This document shows, piece by piece, positions 23,521 to 34,382 of a stretch of DNA of 64,000 nucleotides. The translations under genes were made by a program, and so were the position numbers. The notes below the pieces were generated by a model, which was not told the DNA's origin, made no database searches, and worked only from the letters and a program-made list of their open reading frames with translations. This stretch comes from Phyllostachys edulis. Lineage: Eukaryota > Streptophyta > Magnoliopsida > Poales > Poaceae. Where the stretch lies: positions 45,717,058-45,781,057 of the forward strand of contig CM070554.1 of NCBI GenBank assembly GCA_036346405.1. Reading direction: 5' to 3'. The stretch's first letter is position 1, and the number at the start of each line of letters is the position of its first letter.

Positions 23521-25770
23521 TTATGGAAATGGTCCATCACCGCATAATAATCTTCCAATTTTTTGCCAAACTCGACAGTCGAGATCATGCCCCTTTCTCA
23601 CCGTGAAGTGGACACCACTTCTTCTTTTTCTCGATCCTTCGCCTGAGCTTGCTTTTGCCCCGACCGTGTAGTCCTTTTTGCCCTTCATGAATTTATCCGG
23701 AACGGCTAGGACCTCCTTGTCGTCGGATCTGCGGTTCTTCTTTTTTTTGAGAGATTTCTTGTTCTTTTTCTCTGATTTGTCCAGGCCGGGCTGAGGAATC
23801 TTGTCTTTCCGATCAATGGCTTCAAGACCACTCGATTGCTTCACGGGCGGTGGCATACTTGTCGGCCATATCAAAAAGCTCAACGGTTGTCCTTGGGGGT
23901 TCATTGCTATGTCCTCCGTGAACCGCCGATTCCTCGCACTGCTTTTGAAGGCCCTAATAATGTAAGATTCTCGACCTCGAATAGAGTTGCGAACTTGGCT
24001 AAACCTCTTGATGTATTAACGTAGAGTCTCATCAGAGCCTTGCCGAATTCGGTGGAGATCATCCTCCTTTCCAGGGCGATCGTACGTACCCTGGAAATTC
24101 GCAATCAGAAGGTCACAGAGTTGCTCCCAAGTATAGATTGTTCCGACCGGTTGGTTCAACAACCACGACCGGGCAGATCCTTCGAGCACGGTGGGTAAAT
24201 AGTTGGCCATCACATTCTCGTCGCCTCCAGCAGCTCTGATGGCGGTGGTATAGATTTGGAGAAATTCCAACGGATTTTGAGTTCCGTTAAACTTGTCCAA
24301 ATTGGCCGGTCGGAACCGGTTAGGCCAACGCACAGCTTGGAGCCCTGCAGAGAAAGCCCTACAACCTGTGATTGATTCATGACGCCTTCTCTGGGAAGGT
24401 GCCGGATTGTAATCGGTCGGAGACCGGTTCCTAAGGTTGGAACGCTGGAACTCCGGTGTGCCGATCCGGTCGTGGACATTGGTATGATGTCTACGACCGC
24501 TTACTTGATTGAGACGATGCCGAAGATCGTCCGGTCCGAGCGATGGTTCTTCTCGACGTGATGGGGAGTGGCTTGAAATAACCTTCTCCCTCATGACTCC
24601 TTGGTCGGAATCGCCGAGAAAGCCTTGGCATCGATTGCTCCAGTATGACCATGTTGTCCCTACCGAGGGAGGAACGTTGAGATGAAGTCATAGTTTGACT
24701 CCCTGAAACCCTTTGTTCCCGATATGCCTCAGTACGCTGCATGGTCTGCTGGAGAATTTTGGATACCTGGCCTACAAGCTGTACAAAACCTAGAGTTTCT
24801 GCTAAAGTTGGATCGTAATTATTTAATATATCTTGAACGCTGCAAGTTTTGTATATTCTCAAGGTCTCGGGAGGTTCAGACCGGTAGTAGGTGTACGCAA
24901 ACCCGACCCTCACCCGACCCTCGGATTTGATCTCGCCTATCAACTATTCTAGGGTGGGCGGTGCGAGCGTAATTAGTTGATGGACGCCGATCGGTTCCTT
25001 GGCCTCCGGCGCTTGGTGCTTGACGGCCCGGATCATCTCTAATAACACGTGATGGCATGGTAGAGAGTGTAGGACCGCAAGGCATCTTGATTCTCATCTC
25101 CGATCGCTTGACCTCGTGCCTCCAAAGATTGATCTTCCGATGAGCTTCCATCGTAATTAATGGAGAGCTTATCGGGGCTTCGCCAAGTTTCCACGACGGA
25201 GAGCGGTCGAAGATGAGCACCCCGAGGTTTCTCACCGATTCGACGCATCTTCCGATCAGATGTCGAAGGCGTGATTATCCCCACGTGGTTTATGACCGAT
25301 GGAGGCTTCATCGACACCGCTACGGATGTCGGTTGACTCCTAGAATCGCCGGTTGTAGGAGAGTATCTTTCACCATAATTTCATCGAGGGTATAGAGATT
25401 CTCGAGTGAAGGTGCTGAAATTTCTTCACTGCTTTTGCCGGCCAGAAGGCGGGCTTGAAGAGATCCCCGACATTCCGAATCGATCGAATGGCGGGTTCCT
25501 CTGATTGCACCACTGGTAACGGTGGCGCATCCTCGTCCATCCGACTGATCTCGCTATCGTCGGCGATATGCGAGCCGTCGAAGGAGGAAGATGAGGATAA
25601 TCGCCATTTTCCTCCATGGCACGAATGCATCCTTCCATGTCGAGGTCGGCGAGTCCGCCAAGTCGAAACACCTCCTTGTCCCAAACTCCGGGCATACTCG
25701 CATTGGCGATTGTTGGAATTTGGGCGATGATTTGTACGAGCAAAAAGTTTCTTCGAAAAACTTACGTCTT
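23521..25770 (-). pseudogene. Element B gag
   Basis: Minus-strand, several frames. The central capsid block at 24330-24020 reads NRFRPANLDKFNGTQNPLEF, then SARSWLLNQPVGTIYTWEQL, then ANFQGTYDRPGKEDDL, a clear Retrotrans_gag domain of the Tat/Athila group. Downstream, 23904-23521 holds a lysine-rich stretch (KKNKKSLKKKKNRRSDDKEV) and a degraded zinc knuckle (KGHDLDCRVWQKIG). The N-terminal part upstream of 24600 is low complexity and broken. It would form the particle core. No intact reading frame remains. Confidence 0.78.
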
Positions 25771-25773
25771 CTT

Positions 25774-25790
25774 CCCCACGGACGGCGCCA
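25774..25790 (-). other. Primer-binding site of element B
   Basis: The minus strand reads TGGCGCCGTCCGTGGGG a few bases inside the right LTR. This is the GGCGCC-type primer site common in Tat/Athila elements. It proves minus-strand orientation. Confidence 0.82.
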
Positions 25791-25793
25791 AAT

Positions 25794-26409
25794 TGTCGAT
25801 TTATCAAATCGCCGATCTTATGAAAATAAAAGGAGGAAAATAACGAGAGTATCTTCAAGAGAATGGGGTTGCTTTTTATTTATATGAACTGGGTTTACAA
25901 GACTTGACTAGGGACTATCTCCAATTACATCAATGTAATCAATACTACCGCTTCGCTTCGTGGTTGCCTTCGTTGTTTGTTGTTGTCTCCTCCTCGCCTT
26001 CTGCGCTTCACCATTAAATAACTCCCGGCGACGGCAAGCATTACCTCGGAGAAGACGCTCGATGAAACGTTACAACCGGTTGGAGGTTCAAGGTAGTTAA
26101 CAATGTGCTAAGTGCCTTGCGGTTAAGTATTTGTGAGACATTTAACCGCAAGGTGATTTATCGCCGAGTCTTGTATGTCATCGTAAGTTATGGGATGTTT
26201 AGCACGGTTCCATTCATCATACGCTTATTGGTACTGCTCATAGCATTTCGAAAGCGACCACCGGTCGGAACCTAGTCCGACCAGATACCCATCGTAACCT
26301 CTCGAAATACTTACGACCAATGGGGTCGCTAGTTTTATGGGTTACGACCATGGAGACGATGGTCTTTCTATGTATTTAAATTAATACATAGAGGTTTTAA
26401 TCCTCGTCA
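25794..26409 (-). repeat. 5' LTR of element B, shared with a second partial B
   Basis: Same ends as the left LTR (TGTCGATTTA to CCTCGTCA on the plus strand). Beyond 26409 the sequence CCTAGCCCTCGAAC repeats the inner flank of the left LTR (15216) and not host or A sequence. The LTR therefore joins two B bodies in tandem. Confidence 0.87.
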
Positions 26410-28482
26410 CCTAGCCCTCGAACTTTAAATGAACAGTCGTAGAACGCCTTCCCAGATGAATTCATATCGGGCAGACCACCAATTAATGTCGTGACATCCG
26501 AGGTGATTTTGTGTTCATTTTAAAGTTGAGAACTTGCCTTGGGAACCGAAGAATTTCTTTGTCAGTTGGGCAAAAAGAAGCTTTTTGCCGTTCAGACTTT
26601 TATGGATAAACTCCAATCGTAATTCGAAAGACCCGAGGCTATAAAATCTCCATCGCTAGACTTTTTGGATTCCTTATGCTTCCATATCCCCTTTTCTGAT
26701 CTCTTTCATCCAGACAAAAATCTTCGTCCTTCCTTTTCTTGTTCTTGACCACAAAAATCTCGTGCGAGTTCTCGCTCATCCTCAAGGATTTTCATCATGC
26801 TCGAGCAAATCACAAAGTGGTTGCCGTCGAGTTGAGCAAGAAAAAGCTTGAAGCTTTGGAGAAGATCGAATGCTTCCCGGACAAGAATTTGATCGATGGA
26901 GATCAGCTTTTGGAAAGCATTTCCCAAGTCGCTAAGATGAGGAAATTCCGCTTTCCTCGCCTACATCGAATGTGGAATTTGAGATTGCCGCATACACAAA
27001 TTCCTTCTCCGTGTTCTTGAATTCTATGGAGTGGAATTAGTGAATTTGGCCCCAAACTCCATCGCCAACATCAAGATCTTCACATATTTGTGTGAAGCAT
27101 ACCGGATTGCCTCCAAGTTTGAGGCTCTTCGTATTTTTACCGAATGGTGATGGGGAGATCTACGGAGACTCCCTGAATGTACATTGTGTCTTCACGACGG
27201 AAGGCCAATGAGTACATTCATATGTACTCAAAATCCTCGTGGTCGCATGGAAGAGAAACTGGTTCTATATGACGGTTCTGAGGACGGCGGCCTCTATTTC
27301 GCCGGAATGAGAGTAACGGAAAATCCCAAATGGAGAAAGACCGTGGAGAAGACATGAGTGGTCAGGCGATGGGTGGATGCCATCTACGACCCACGAGTCA
27401 AGGGCTTGACCTCTTGGCATGTGGTGAGGATTTCACCAAACGCCAAATAAGCCCATTAAAGCTTCTGACTCACTCCCCGATCCGTCCATTGGTCGTGATG
27501 AAGCTATCTCAGAGGTGGTAAGTCTTTGAGATAACTCCAACTAGTATTTTCATTGGATTAATGTATTACCTTAAAACATGTTCTTGTCTTATTTTCTCTC
27601 TTCTTTTGAAGTTCTTTCCTCCGAGGAAGTTAGAGAAAGGATCAGTTGATCTCAAGCAGAGAGCACCCGGAGAAAAGGCCGGATTTCGAGATCTTGGCCA
27701 TAGTCTCTGTTGAAGAGAGAATAACAAGGCTTATAGTAACAAATCTTTTATCATGCACACATATATATATATTCTCCGATCGGGTTTTTTGATCATGCTC
27801 GCTTTTTGTAGCTGGTCGGGTTGCGAATTGCACACACCGGTGAGGATAAACATCCCACCGTTGTTCCAACCGACTCGTGCCGGATGCACCGGAAGAGGAT
27901 GGATCTCCGAGGTAATGTAACATTTCAAAAGAGATATACATATAGTTTAGATAAAAGATATCATCACTTAACCAAATTCATTTGTTGGTTTAGGTGGAGA
28001 AGGTCAAGGCCACCAAAGACGCGACCACGGAGGTTGCCGACCCAGATCGTCGTTAACGACTGCATGCTTGTTGCCGAACAATCGATATGGAGGCAGTCAA
28101 ACTACTCCGTCCGACCAGGTCATCAAGGACGTTGCTTTTCGACGAGATGATCGAAAACATCGATCTCGATATTCTCGTTGGATAATACAATGACTTGGCC
28201 AATCTCGCCGTTTAGAACCGGCAGGTCAAGAAAAGAAAAGGAAGGAGACGGCACAGATTTTACTCGCGGCTTTCAAAGTTAAATCCCGTGAATTAACTAG
28301 GTACGCCCAAATGAAAGTGGTCGATAAGAACATACCTTTAATAATTTCTTTGATTTGATGCATCTCTCCTTCTCTTTTACTTCCCTTATTTGCTTGGTAT
28401 AGGTCCTCTGAGTTCCAGCTTGTTTCGACTGTGTTCCTTCCGAGGACCCAATACCGAAGAGGTCCATGAGCGCACCACTTCC
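26410..28482 (-). mobile_element. Second, partial B body (3' end only)
   Basis: Follows 15216 to about 17305 of the first B closely, with scattered small indels. It ends abruptly inside antisense exon 5 at CGCACCACTTCC (28482), where element A gag sequence starts. No short duplication marks the joint. Breakpoint sequences share only one or two bases. Confidence 0.85.
26797..28482 (+). pseudogene. Second copy of B antisense gene, 3' truncated
   Basis: Corresponds to exons 1-4 and the beginning of exon 5 of the gene at 15607. The start ATG is at 26797. The same in-frame TGA follows VEKT, at about 27355. Extra frameshifts lie within exon 1 (for example near 26830, 26875 and 26980). The matching intron borders are present, including GTAAGT near 27518 and GTAATG near 27912. 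It stops at the A/B junction. Confidence 0.75.
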
Positions 28483-29110
28483 TGTGCCGTGTCCTACCGC
28501 GCACTGCGAAGTCACCAGAGCGCCCCCGCAACCCGGCCGCCGGGTCACATGCTTCGCTTTGAATTAGAAGGGCATTATGCTAACCAATGCCCTAAGAAGA
28601 CAGAGGCGGCCGCCGTCCTAATGGAGGACGCGGCAAGGAGGTGGTTCTTCTCGGACCGTAAGATCGCCCCGCTACCCAAGGCGTGGGTAGTGGTCGCGTC
28701 AACGCCATCACCACGAGAAGGCTCAGAGGCACCCGACGCCGTGCTAGGTACGCTTTAACTTTCATCCTCGCCATCGTTTGTTTGATTCAGAGCATCTCAT
28801 TCCTTTGTTTCGAGTCTTTTGCGGCTGTTGGTGAGCTTCTTTTCTCTCCATTGTCGGTTCCGCTTACTCATTCGCTCTCCGGTTCGGAGTTGAGAGTCAA
28901 TCTGAGTGTAGGGATGTTCCTATCGAGATCGAAGGAGTAGGATTCTTAGCAAACCTTATCCTTCTCCATTCAGCAAGTCTAGATGTAATTCTTGGCATGG
29001 ATTGGTTGTCTCAGCACATGGGACAAATCGATTGCGCTAGGAAGCTCATCTTTCTATCTAGTCCCTCCGGCAAGCAGGTTCGCTTTTCGCCGAAGCTGCT
29101 AGGTCCGCAT
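28483..29110 (+). pseudogene. Second A copy: gag end and protease, 5' truncated
   Basis: Starts within gag just before the zinc knuckle, equivalent to about 9550 of the first copy. GHYANQCPKKTEAA is readable at 28568-28610. The protease stretch then follows to GMDWLSQHMGQIDCARKLIF (28995-29056), which is in one frame here and broken in the first copy. The leader, capsid region and primer site are absent, so this is not a complete element. Confidence 0.8.
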
Positions 29111-29880
29111 CTCTTCGCGCTTGAAGCGAAGCCCGCTCTAGATATTAGCGATGTCCCAACAGTTTGTGACTTCATTGATGTCTTTCCCGCAGATCTTCCG
29201 GGGATGCCACCAGTTCGATACCTCGAGTTTGTCATTGAGTTGGCTCCCGGTACCGCCCCTATCTCAAAGAGGCCTTATCGGATGCCACCGAACGAGTTGG
29301 TGGAGTTAAAGAAGCAGTTAAGTGAGCTGCAAGAGAAGGGTTTCATCCACCCTAGCTCATCTCCTTGGGGTTGTCCAAAGAATCTTCGTGAAAGAAGAAG
29401 GACGATACTTTACGCATGTGCGTTGATTACCGCCCACTTAATGAACTGACGGTAAATAATAAGTATCAATTGCCCCGCATTGACGATCTCTTCGATCAAT
29501 TAACTGGAGCTCGAGTTTTCTCCAAGATTGATTTGAGAGTGGGATATCATCAAGTTCGGATTCGACCTGAGGATATTCCAAAGACGGCTTTCTCTACCCG
29601 CTACGGCTTGTACGAGTACACCGTCATGTCTTTCGACTTGACCAATGCTCCTGCCTTGTTCATGAACCTCATGAATTCGGTGTTCATGGAGTATTTGGAT
29701 AAGTTTGTCGTGGTCTTCATCGATGATATCCTTATCTATTCCAAGAACGATGAGGAACATGCCGAGCATCTGAAGCTTGTGTTAGGCAAGTCTGCGGAGC
29801 ACCACCAGACGCCAAGTTCACAAGTGTGTGTTCGGTTGAAGGAAGTGGCTTTCTTAGGCCATGTTCTTTCAGCGGAGGCA
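29110..29880 (+). pseudogene. Second A copy: reverse transcriptase
   Basis: Longest intact frames 28997-29449 and 29416-29883. Motifs: SKRPYRMPPNELVELKKQL, RMCVDYRPLNELT, SKIDLRVGYHQVRIRPED, MSFDLTNAPALFMNLMN, and the catalytic FIDD at 29716-29727. It is better preserved than the first copy: the KIDLRVGYHQ block is intact. Frame breaks near 29385 and 29800. Confidence 0.88.
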
Positions 29881-30012
29881 TAGCCGTTGATCCTAGCAAG
29901 GTCAGCGATGTTCTTTCATGGAGTCACCTACTTCGGTCACCGGCGCGGAGTTTTCTTGGTTTAGCGGGATACTATCGCCGCTTATCGAGAACTTCTCCAA
30001 GATCGCGGGCCG

Positions 30013-30700
30013 ATGACGGAGTTGCTTAAGAAGGACAAGAAGTTCTTGTGGTCCGATGCTTGTGAGGAAAGTTTCCAAGTACTCAAGAAGCGCTTGACCA
30101 CCGCTCCTGCTTCGCTTCTTCCCGATATCCATCGGAGCTTCGATATCTATTGCGATGCTTCTCGCCGGGCCTCGGTTGTGTCCTTATGCAAGAAGGCAAG
30201 GTAGTGGCCTATGCATCAAGGCAATTGAGACCTCATGAACTCAACTACCCTACTCATGACTTGGAGTTAGCTGCTGTGATTCATACGCTTAAGATTTGGT
30301 GACATTACCTAATCGGTAATCGTTGTGAAGTGTATTCGGATCACAAAAGCTTAAAGTATTTGTTCACCCAACCTGACCTGAACCTCAGGCAAAGGAGATG
30401 GTTGGAGTTGATCAAGGATTATGATATGGGTATTCACTACCATCCGGGCAAGGCTAATGTCGTTGCCGATGCGCTTAGTCGCAAAGCGCATTGCAATGCC
30501 TTGTTGCTCAAGGAGCTTCAGCCCACCCTTCTGGAAGAATTTCAGCGTCTCAACTTGGGCTTAGTTGAGCATGGTTCTCTCGCTGCCTTGGTTGTGCAAC
30601 CAACCTTGGTGGATCGGATCAAGTCCGCTCGTGATGGATATTGGAGTGAGCCACATCAAGGAAAATGTCAAGAACGGAACGACCAAGTGCTTTTCTGAGG
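30013..30700 (+). pseudogene. Second A copy: RNase H and linker
   Basis: LKKDKKFLWSDACEESFQVL (30025-30084), FDIYCDASRR, then in the next frame YSDHKSLKYLFTQPDLNLRQ and LIKDYDMGIHYHPGKANVVA and DALSRKAH (30330-30500). The last block is the conserved end of gypsy RNase H with the ADALSR motif. One frame break near 30170. Confidence 0.85.
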
Positions 30701-30839
30701 ATGAGCATGGTGTTGTGAGGTTCGGGCAACGCCTTGTGGTTCCAAAGGACATGGAGTTACGGAATTTGATCCTCCGCGAAGCCCATGATTCGACTTTATC
30801 CATTCATCCCGGGGCCACAAAGATGTATCAAGATCTCCG

Positions 30840-32053
30840 CTAGAGATTTTGGTGGACCCGAATGAAGAGGGAGATTGCGAAGTTTGTTGCTGAGTGCGAC
30901 ATGTGTCGTCATGTCAAGGCCGAGCATCGGCCCCGCAGATCGCTTCACCTTTGCTGTCTTGGGAATGGAAGTGGGATTCCGTCGGCATGGACTTTATCAC
31001 CGGTCTGCCCCGAACACAAAAGGGGAAAGATTCCATTTGGGTTGTCATTGATCGATTGACTAAAGTAGCACATTTCTTGCGGTCTTGGGCTAAGATTTCT
31101 TGGTCAATTGGCAGACCTCTATGTCTCCCGCATCGTGTGCTTGCATGGTGTACCCAAGACGATTGTCTCGGATCGTGGTTCTCTTTTCACCTCTCGCTTT
31201 TGGCATAGTTTGCAGGAAGCTATGGGAACCCGTCTTACCTTTAGCACGGCATATCATCCCCAAATTGATGGTCAGACCGAGAGGGTCAACCAAGTTTTGG
31301 AAGACATGCTTCGTGCTTGTGTCCTTTCCTATGGGAAGCATTGGGAGAAATGCTTGCCATTCGCCGAGTTTTCTTATAACAACAGCTTTCAGGCCAGTCT
31401 CGGCATGGCACCTTTCGAGGCCTTGTACGGAGAAAGTGTAGAACCCGTTGAACTGGTCGAGACCGGTGAAAGACCTCTTTGGCCCGGACTCAATCAATGA
31501 GGCCGAGCGCCAAGCCCAAATTTTATTCGTGGAGCTGCCACGCACAGCTCAATCCAGCAAAAGAGCTATGCGGATCGCCGCCGCCGTGAGTTACGTTTTG
31601 AGCCTAATGACTTTGTTTATCTCAAAGTCTCTCCTTTGAAGGGCCATCAATGTTTTGGCGTCAAGGGCAAGTTAGCTCCTCGATATGTCGGTCCCTACCG
31701 TGTTATCGAGAAGAAGGAGTCATTGCCTACAAAGTTGGAGTTGCTCACTGCACTTGAGGGGGTACATGATGTGTTCCATGTGTCCCAGCTTGAAGAAGTG
31801 CCACCGTGTTCCAACCGAGGAAGCTTCGTTGGAAGTTCTCGACGCCCGTGAAGATTTGACCTATCGCGAGCACCTGCTCGTGATACTCGATGAGTCCGAA
31901 CGAAGAACAAGGAATAAGACCATCAAGTTTCTTAAAGTTCGATGGTCGAACCATTCTCGAGGATGAGGCTACTTGGGAAAGAGAAGATCGTCTGCAAGGT
32001 ATGACTATCCATCTTTCTTTCGAGTGAGCCAAATCTCGGGACGATATTTCTGT
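30840..32053 (+). pseudogene. Second A copy: integrase and chromodomain
   Basis: Zinc finger remnant CDMCRHVKAEHRPRR (30897-30941), KGKDSIWVVIDRLTKVAHF (31020-31076), GVPKTIVSDRG (31147-31179), TAYHPQIDGQTERVNQVLED with the catalytic glutamate context (31246-31305), PFAEFSYNNSFQASLGMAPF, then the GPF/Y module (KLAPRYVGPYRVIEKK, 31667-31714) and the chromodomain tail to about 32030. Frame breaks near 31050, 31475, 31550 and 31950. Confidence 0.87.
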
Positions 32054-32068
32054 AAGGGGGGGAGATTT
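32054..32068 (+). other. Polypurine tract of element A (second copy)
   Basis: AAGGGGGGGAGATTT directly before TGTAACATCCC of the outer 3' LTR. It is two G longer than the first copy. Confidence 0.8.
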
Positions 32069-33569
32069 TGTAACATCCCAAATACCTAAACAGGGTTTGT
32101 TCAAATATAATTAAAGGTGTAGAAATTAAAACTTTTTCTCGCATCTTAAAACCCCTAAACTCTCATGTAATTTTTGTCCGAGAGTTGTGTAATCCAAAAA
32201 CACAAAGCTCTTGTTGACCTTAAGTCAAACTCATTTTCCATTTGTCACAAATCTTGTGCCAAACCCTTGGAAATATTTTTCCTTGGTCCTAGAAATGTTG
32301 TGGAGCCTCTCTGAAAAATATCATGAGTTATAAAACTTGTTTGATAATTTTTGGAGATAAAACAAATCCTTGAACAGCCTTCATGAATTTCCTGAGAAAA
32401 ATGCATTGCATAATAACCTCTGCAAATTTTATGTAAGGTTAATCATGATGTCAGCAAGCTCCTGTTAAAATTTCAGAAAATTTGGAGTTCATTTGCTATC
32501 CCAAATAATTATGCAAAGTCTCAGCTGTTAAATTTTGAAATTCCAAAACCTTACACTGTTCCTTGGGCTGAGCCTCTTTCCTTTCTGGGTTGAACCCAAC
32601 CCCATCAGACCTCCTTTCCACCTTGTGGAGGTCGTAACCGTTGGATCAAGGTCCAACAGTCCCGACCTCCTCCGCGGTCAACACCGCAAGGACCTCCCCA
32701 CCTCATCTGGTCATTGTCGTTGGATTTACATCCAACCGCCATGACCTCCCCTGTGTTTTTAAACCTCAAAGACCTCCCCTCGCCATCAAACCACCCAGAC
32801 CTCCCTTTTGCACTCCCTTGAGGTCGTAGCCGTTGGATTCAATCCAAAGGCCACGACCTCCTCTACAAACTATCACAGCGAGGTCCTCCACCCATCGAGG
32901 TCTTGTGCCGTTGGATCAAAGATCTATGGCCATGACCTCCCTCACCGCCAAAACCTTCGACCTCCCACCTTGTTGAGGTCGAGCTGCTGGATCGATCCAA
33001 CGACCCACCACCTCCCAAATGATATCAAGCGCACAAAACCTCTCCCATCTCATGTTGTGCACCGTTGATTAAAATCCACGGTCACGACCTCCTCCTGCCT
33101 CGTGCACATCGACTCTCCTCACAAGACGTGAGGTCGTGAGTCTTTAGATCTAAATCTCAAGGCCATGACCTTCCCTTGTGCGTTATGCAAGCTCAGACCT
33201 CCTACTGTTATGTGCCCTTGGATTTAAATCCAAAGGCCATGACCTCCTCCTCACTTATCAAAGTCGCATGCGGTTAAGTCCTCCCAGGAGGTCCGCACCG
33301 TTGGATTTAGATCCAACGCCTTGGACCTCCTAATCCCATTTTTCCTCGTGCGCATCCGCGTTAAGGAAATCGTGGGGCCACGACCTCCCCGTCCAAGATC
33401 GTGTGGCTGGGACCTCCTCCCAGTCACTTAAAACTTAACGGTTCAAAAACACATCCGAGGGCCAGGACCTCCCCGTAGTCTTATCCAACGGTCAAAATAA
33501 ACTCCCCTGTTCTTCTCCTTCCTCGGTCACGCATGCGTGCTCCTGGGCAGAGAGAAAAAGCGTGCCTGT

Positions 33570-34185
33570 TGTCGACGATCAAATCGCCGATCTTATGAAA
33601 ATAAAAGGAGAAAAATGACGTAAAGTATCTTCGAAGAGAATGGGGGCTGCTCTTTATTTATATGAACTGGGTTTACAAGACTTGACTAGGGACTATCTCC
33701 AATTACATGAATGTACCAATACTACCGCTTCGCTTCGTGTTGCCTTCGTTGTTTGTCGTTGTCTCCTCCTCGCCTTCTCGCGCTTCACCATTAAATAACT
33801 CCCGGCGATGGCGATTACCCACGGAGAAGACGTCTCGATGAAACGTTACAACCGGTTGGAGGTTCAAGGTAGTTAACAATGTGCTAAGTGCCTTGCGGTT
33901 AAGTATTTGTGAGACATTTAACCGCAAGGTGATTTATCGTCGAGTCTTGTATGTCATCGTAAGTTATGGGATGTTTAGCACGTGTTCCATTCATCATACG
34001 CTTATTGGTACTGCTCATAGCATTTCGAGTAGCCACCGGTGGAACCTAGTCCGACCAGATACCCATCGTGTAACCTCTGAAATACTTACGACCAGTGGGG
34101 TCGCTAGTTTTATGGGTTACGACCATGGAGACGTATGGTATTTCTATGTATTTAAATTAATACATAGAGGTTTTAATCCTCGTCA
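33570..34185 (-). mobile_element. Solo LTR of element B inside the A 3' LTR
   Basis: 616 bp from TGTCGACGAT to CCTCGTCA, matching both LTRs of B. The left flank is GTGCCTGT, identical to the flank of full element B at 14589-14593. Same site, same orientation: both descend from one insertion that was later duplicated with the A LTR. The expected 5-bp duplication is imperfect (CCTGT left, ATTGT right). Confidence 0.85.
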
Positions 34186-34375
34186 ATTGTCAACTTGTGT
34201 ACCTTACAACAACTCTTTGTCGACCAAGATTAAATGCCGGGTCACCTTCCGCCTCTCAAGTCTCAGACAGTTCTGTCACCATGTCAACTCCACGCCTTGT
34301 CCAAGCCATGGACCGAGCCATGGGCTAAGCTCACCATGAGCTTAACCCTAGCTCATGTGCCCCGCTTCTCCAAGT

Positions 34376-34382
34376 TATAAAA
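34376..34382 (+). promoter_or_regulatory. TATA box of the element A LTR
   Basis: TATAAAA in the context AAGTTATAAAACCCC. It lies in the 537-bp piece present only in the outer 3' LTR. The sequence downstream (34440-34570, pyrimidine-rich) fits a transcript leader. No such box was found at the equivalent point of the 5' LTR. Confidence 0.6.

Larger units (their letters stand above)
14594..26409 (-). mobile_element. Tat-type Ty3/gypsy element B, minus strand, 11.8 kb
   Basis: Two near-identical LTRs (14594-15215 and 25794-26409) enclose gag, pol and an antisense gene. On the minus strand the LTR runs TGACGAGGATT to AAATCGACA. The primer site TGGCGCCGTCCGTGGGG adjoins the right LTR, so the right LTR is the 5' one. 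Gag and pol match the Tat lineage of non-chromovirus gypsy elements: no chromodomain, and a large spacer between integrase and 3' LTR that holds extra genes. To the right of 26409 a second B body begins instead of host sequence, so the right LTR is shared. Confidence 0.85.
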
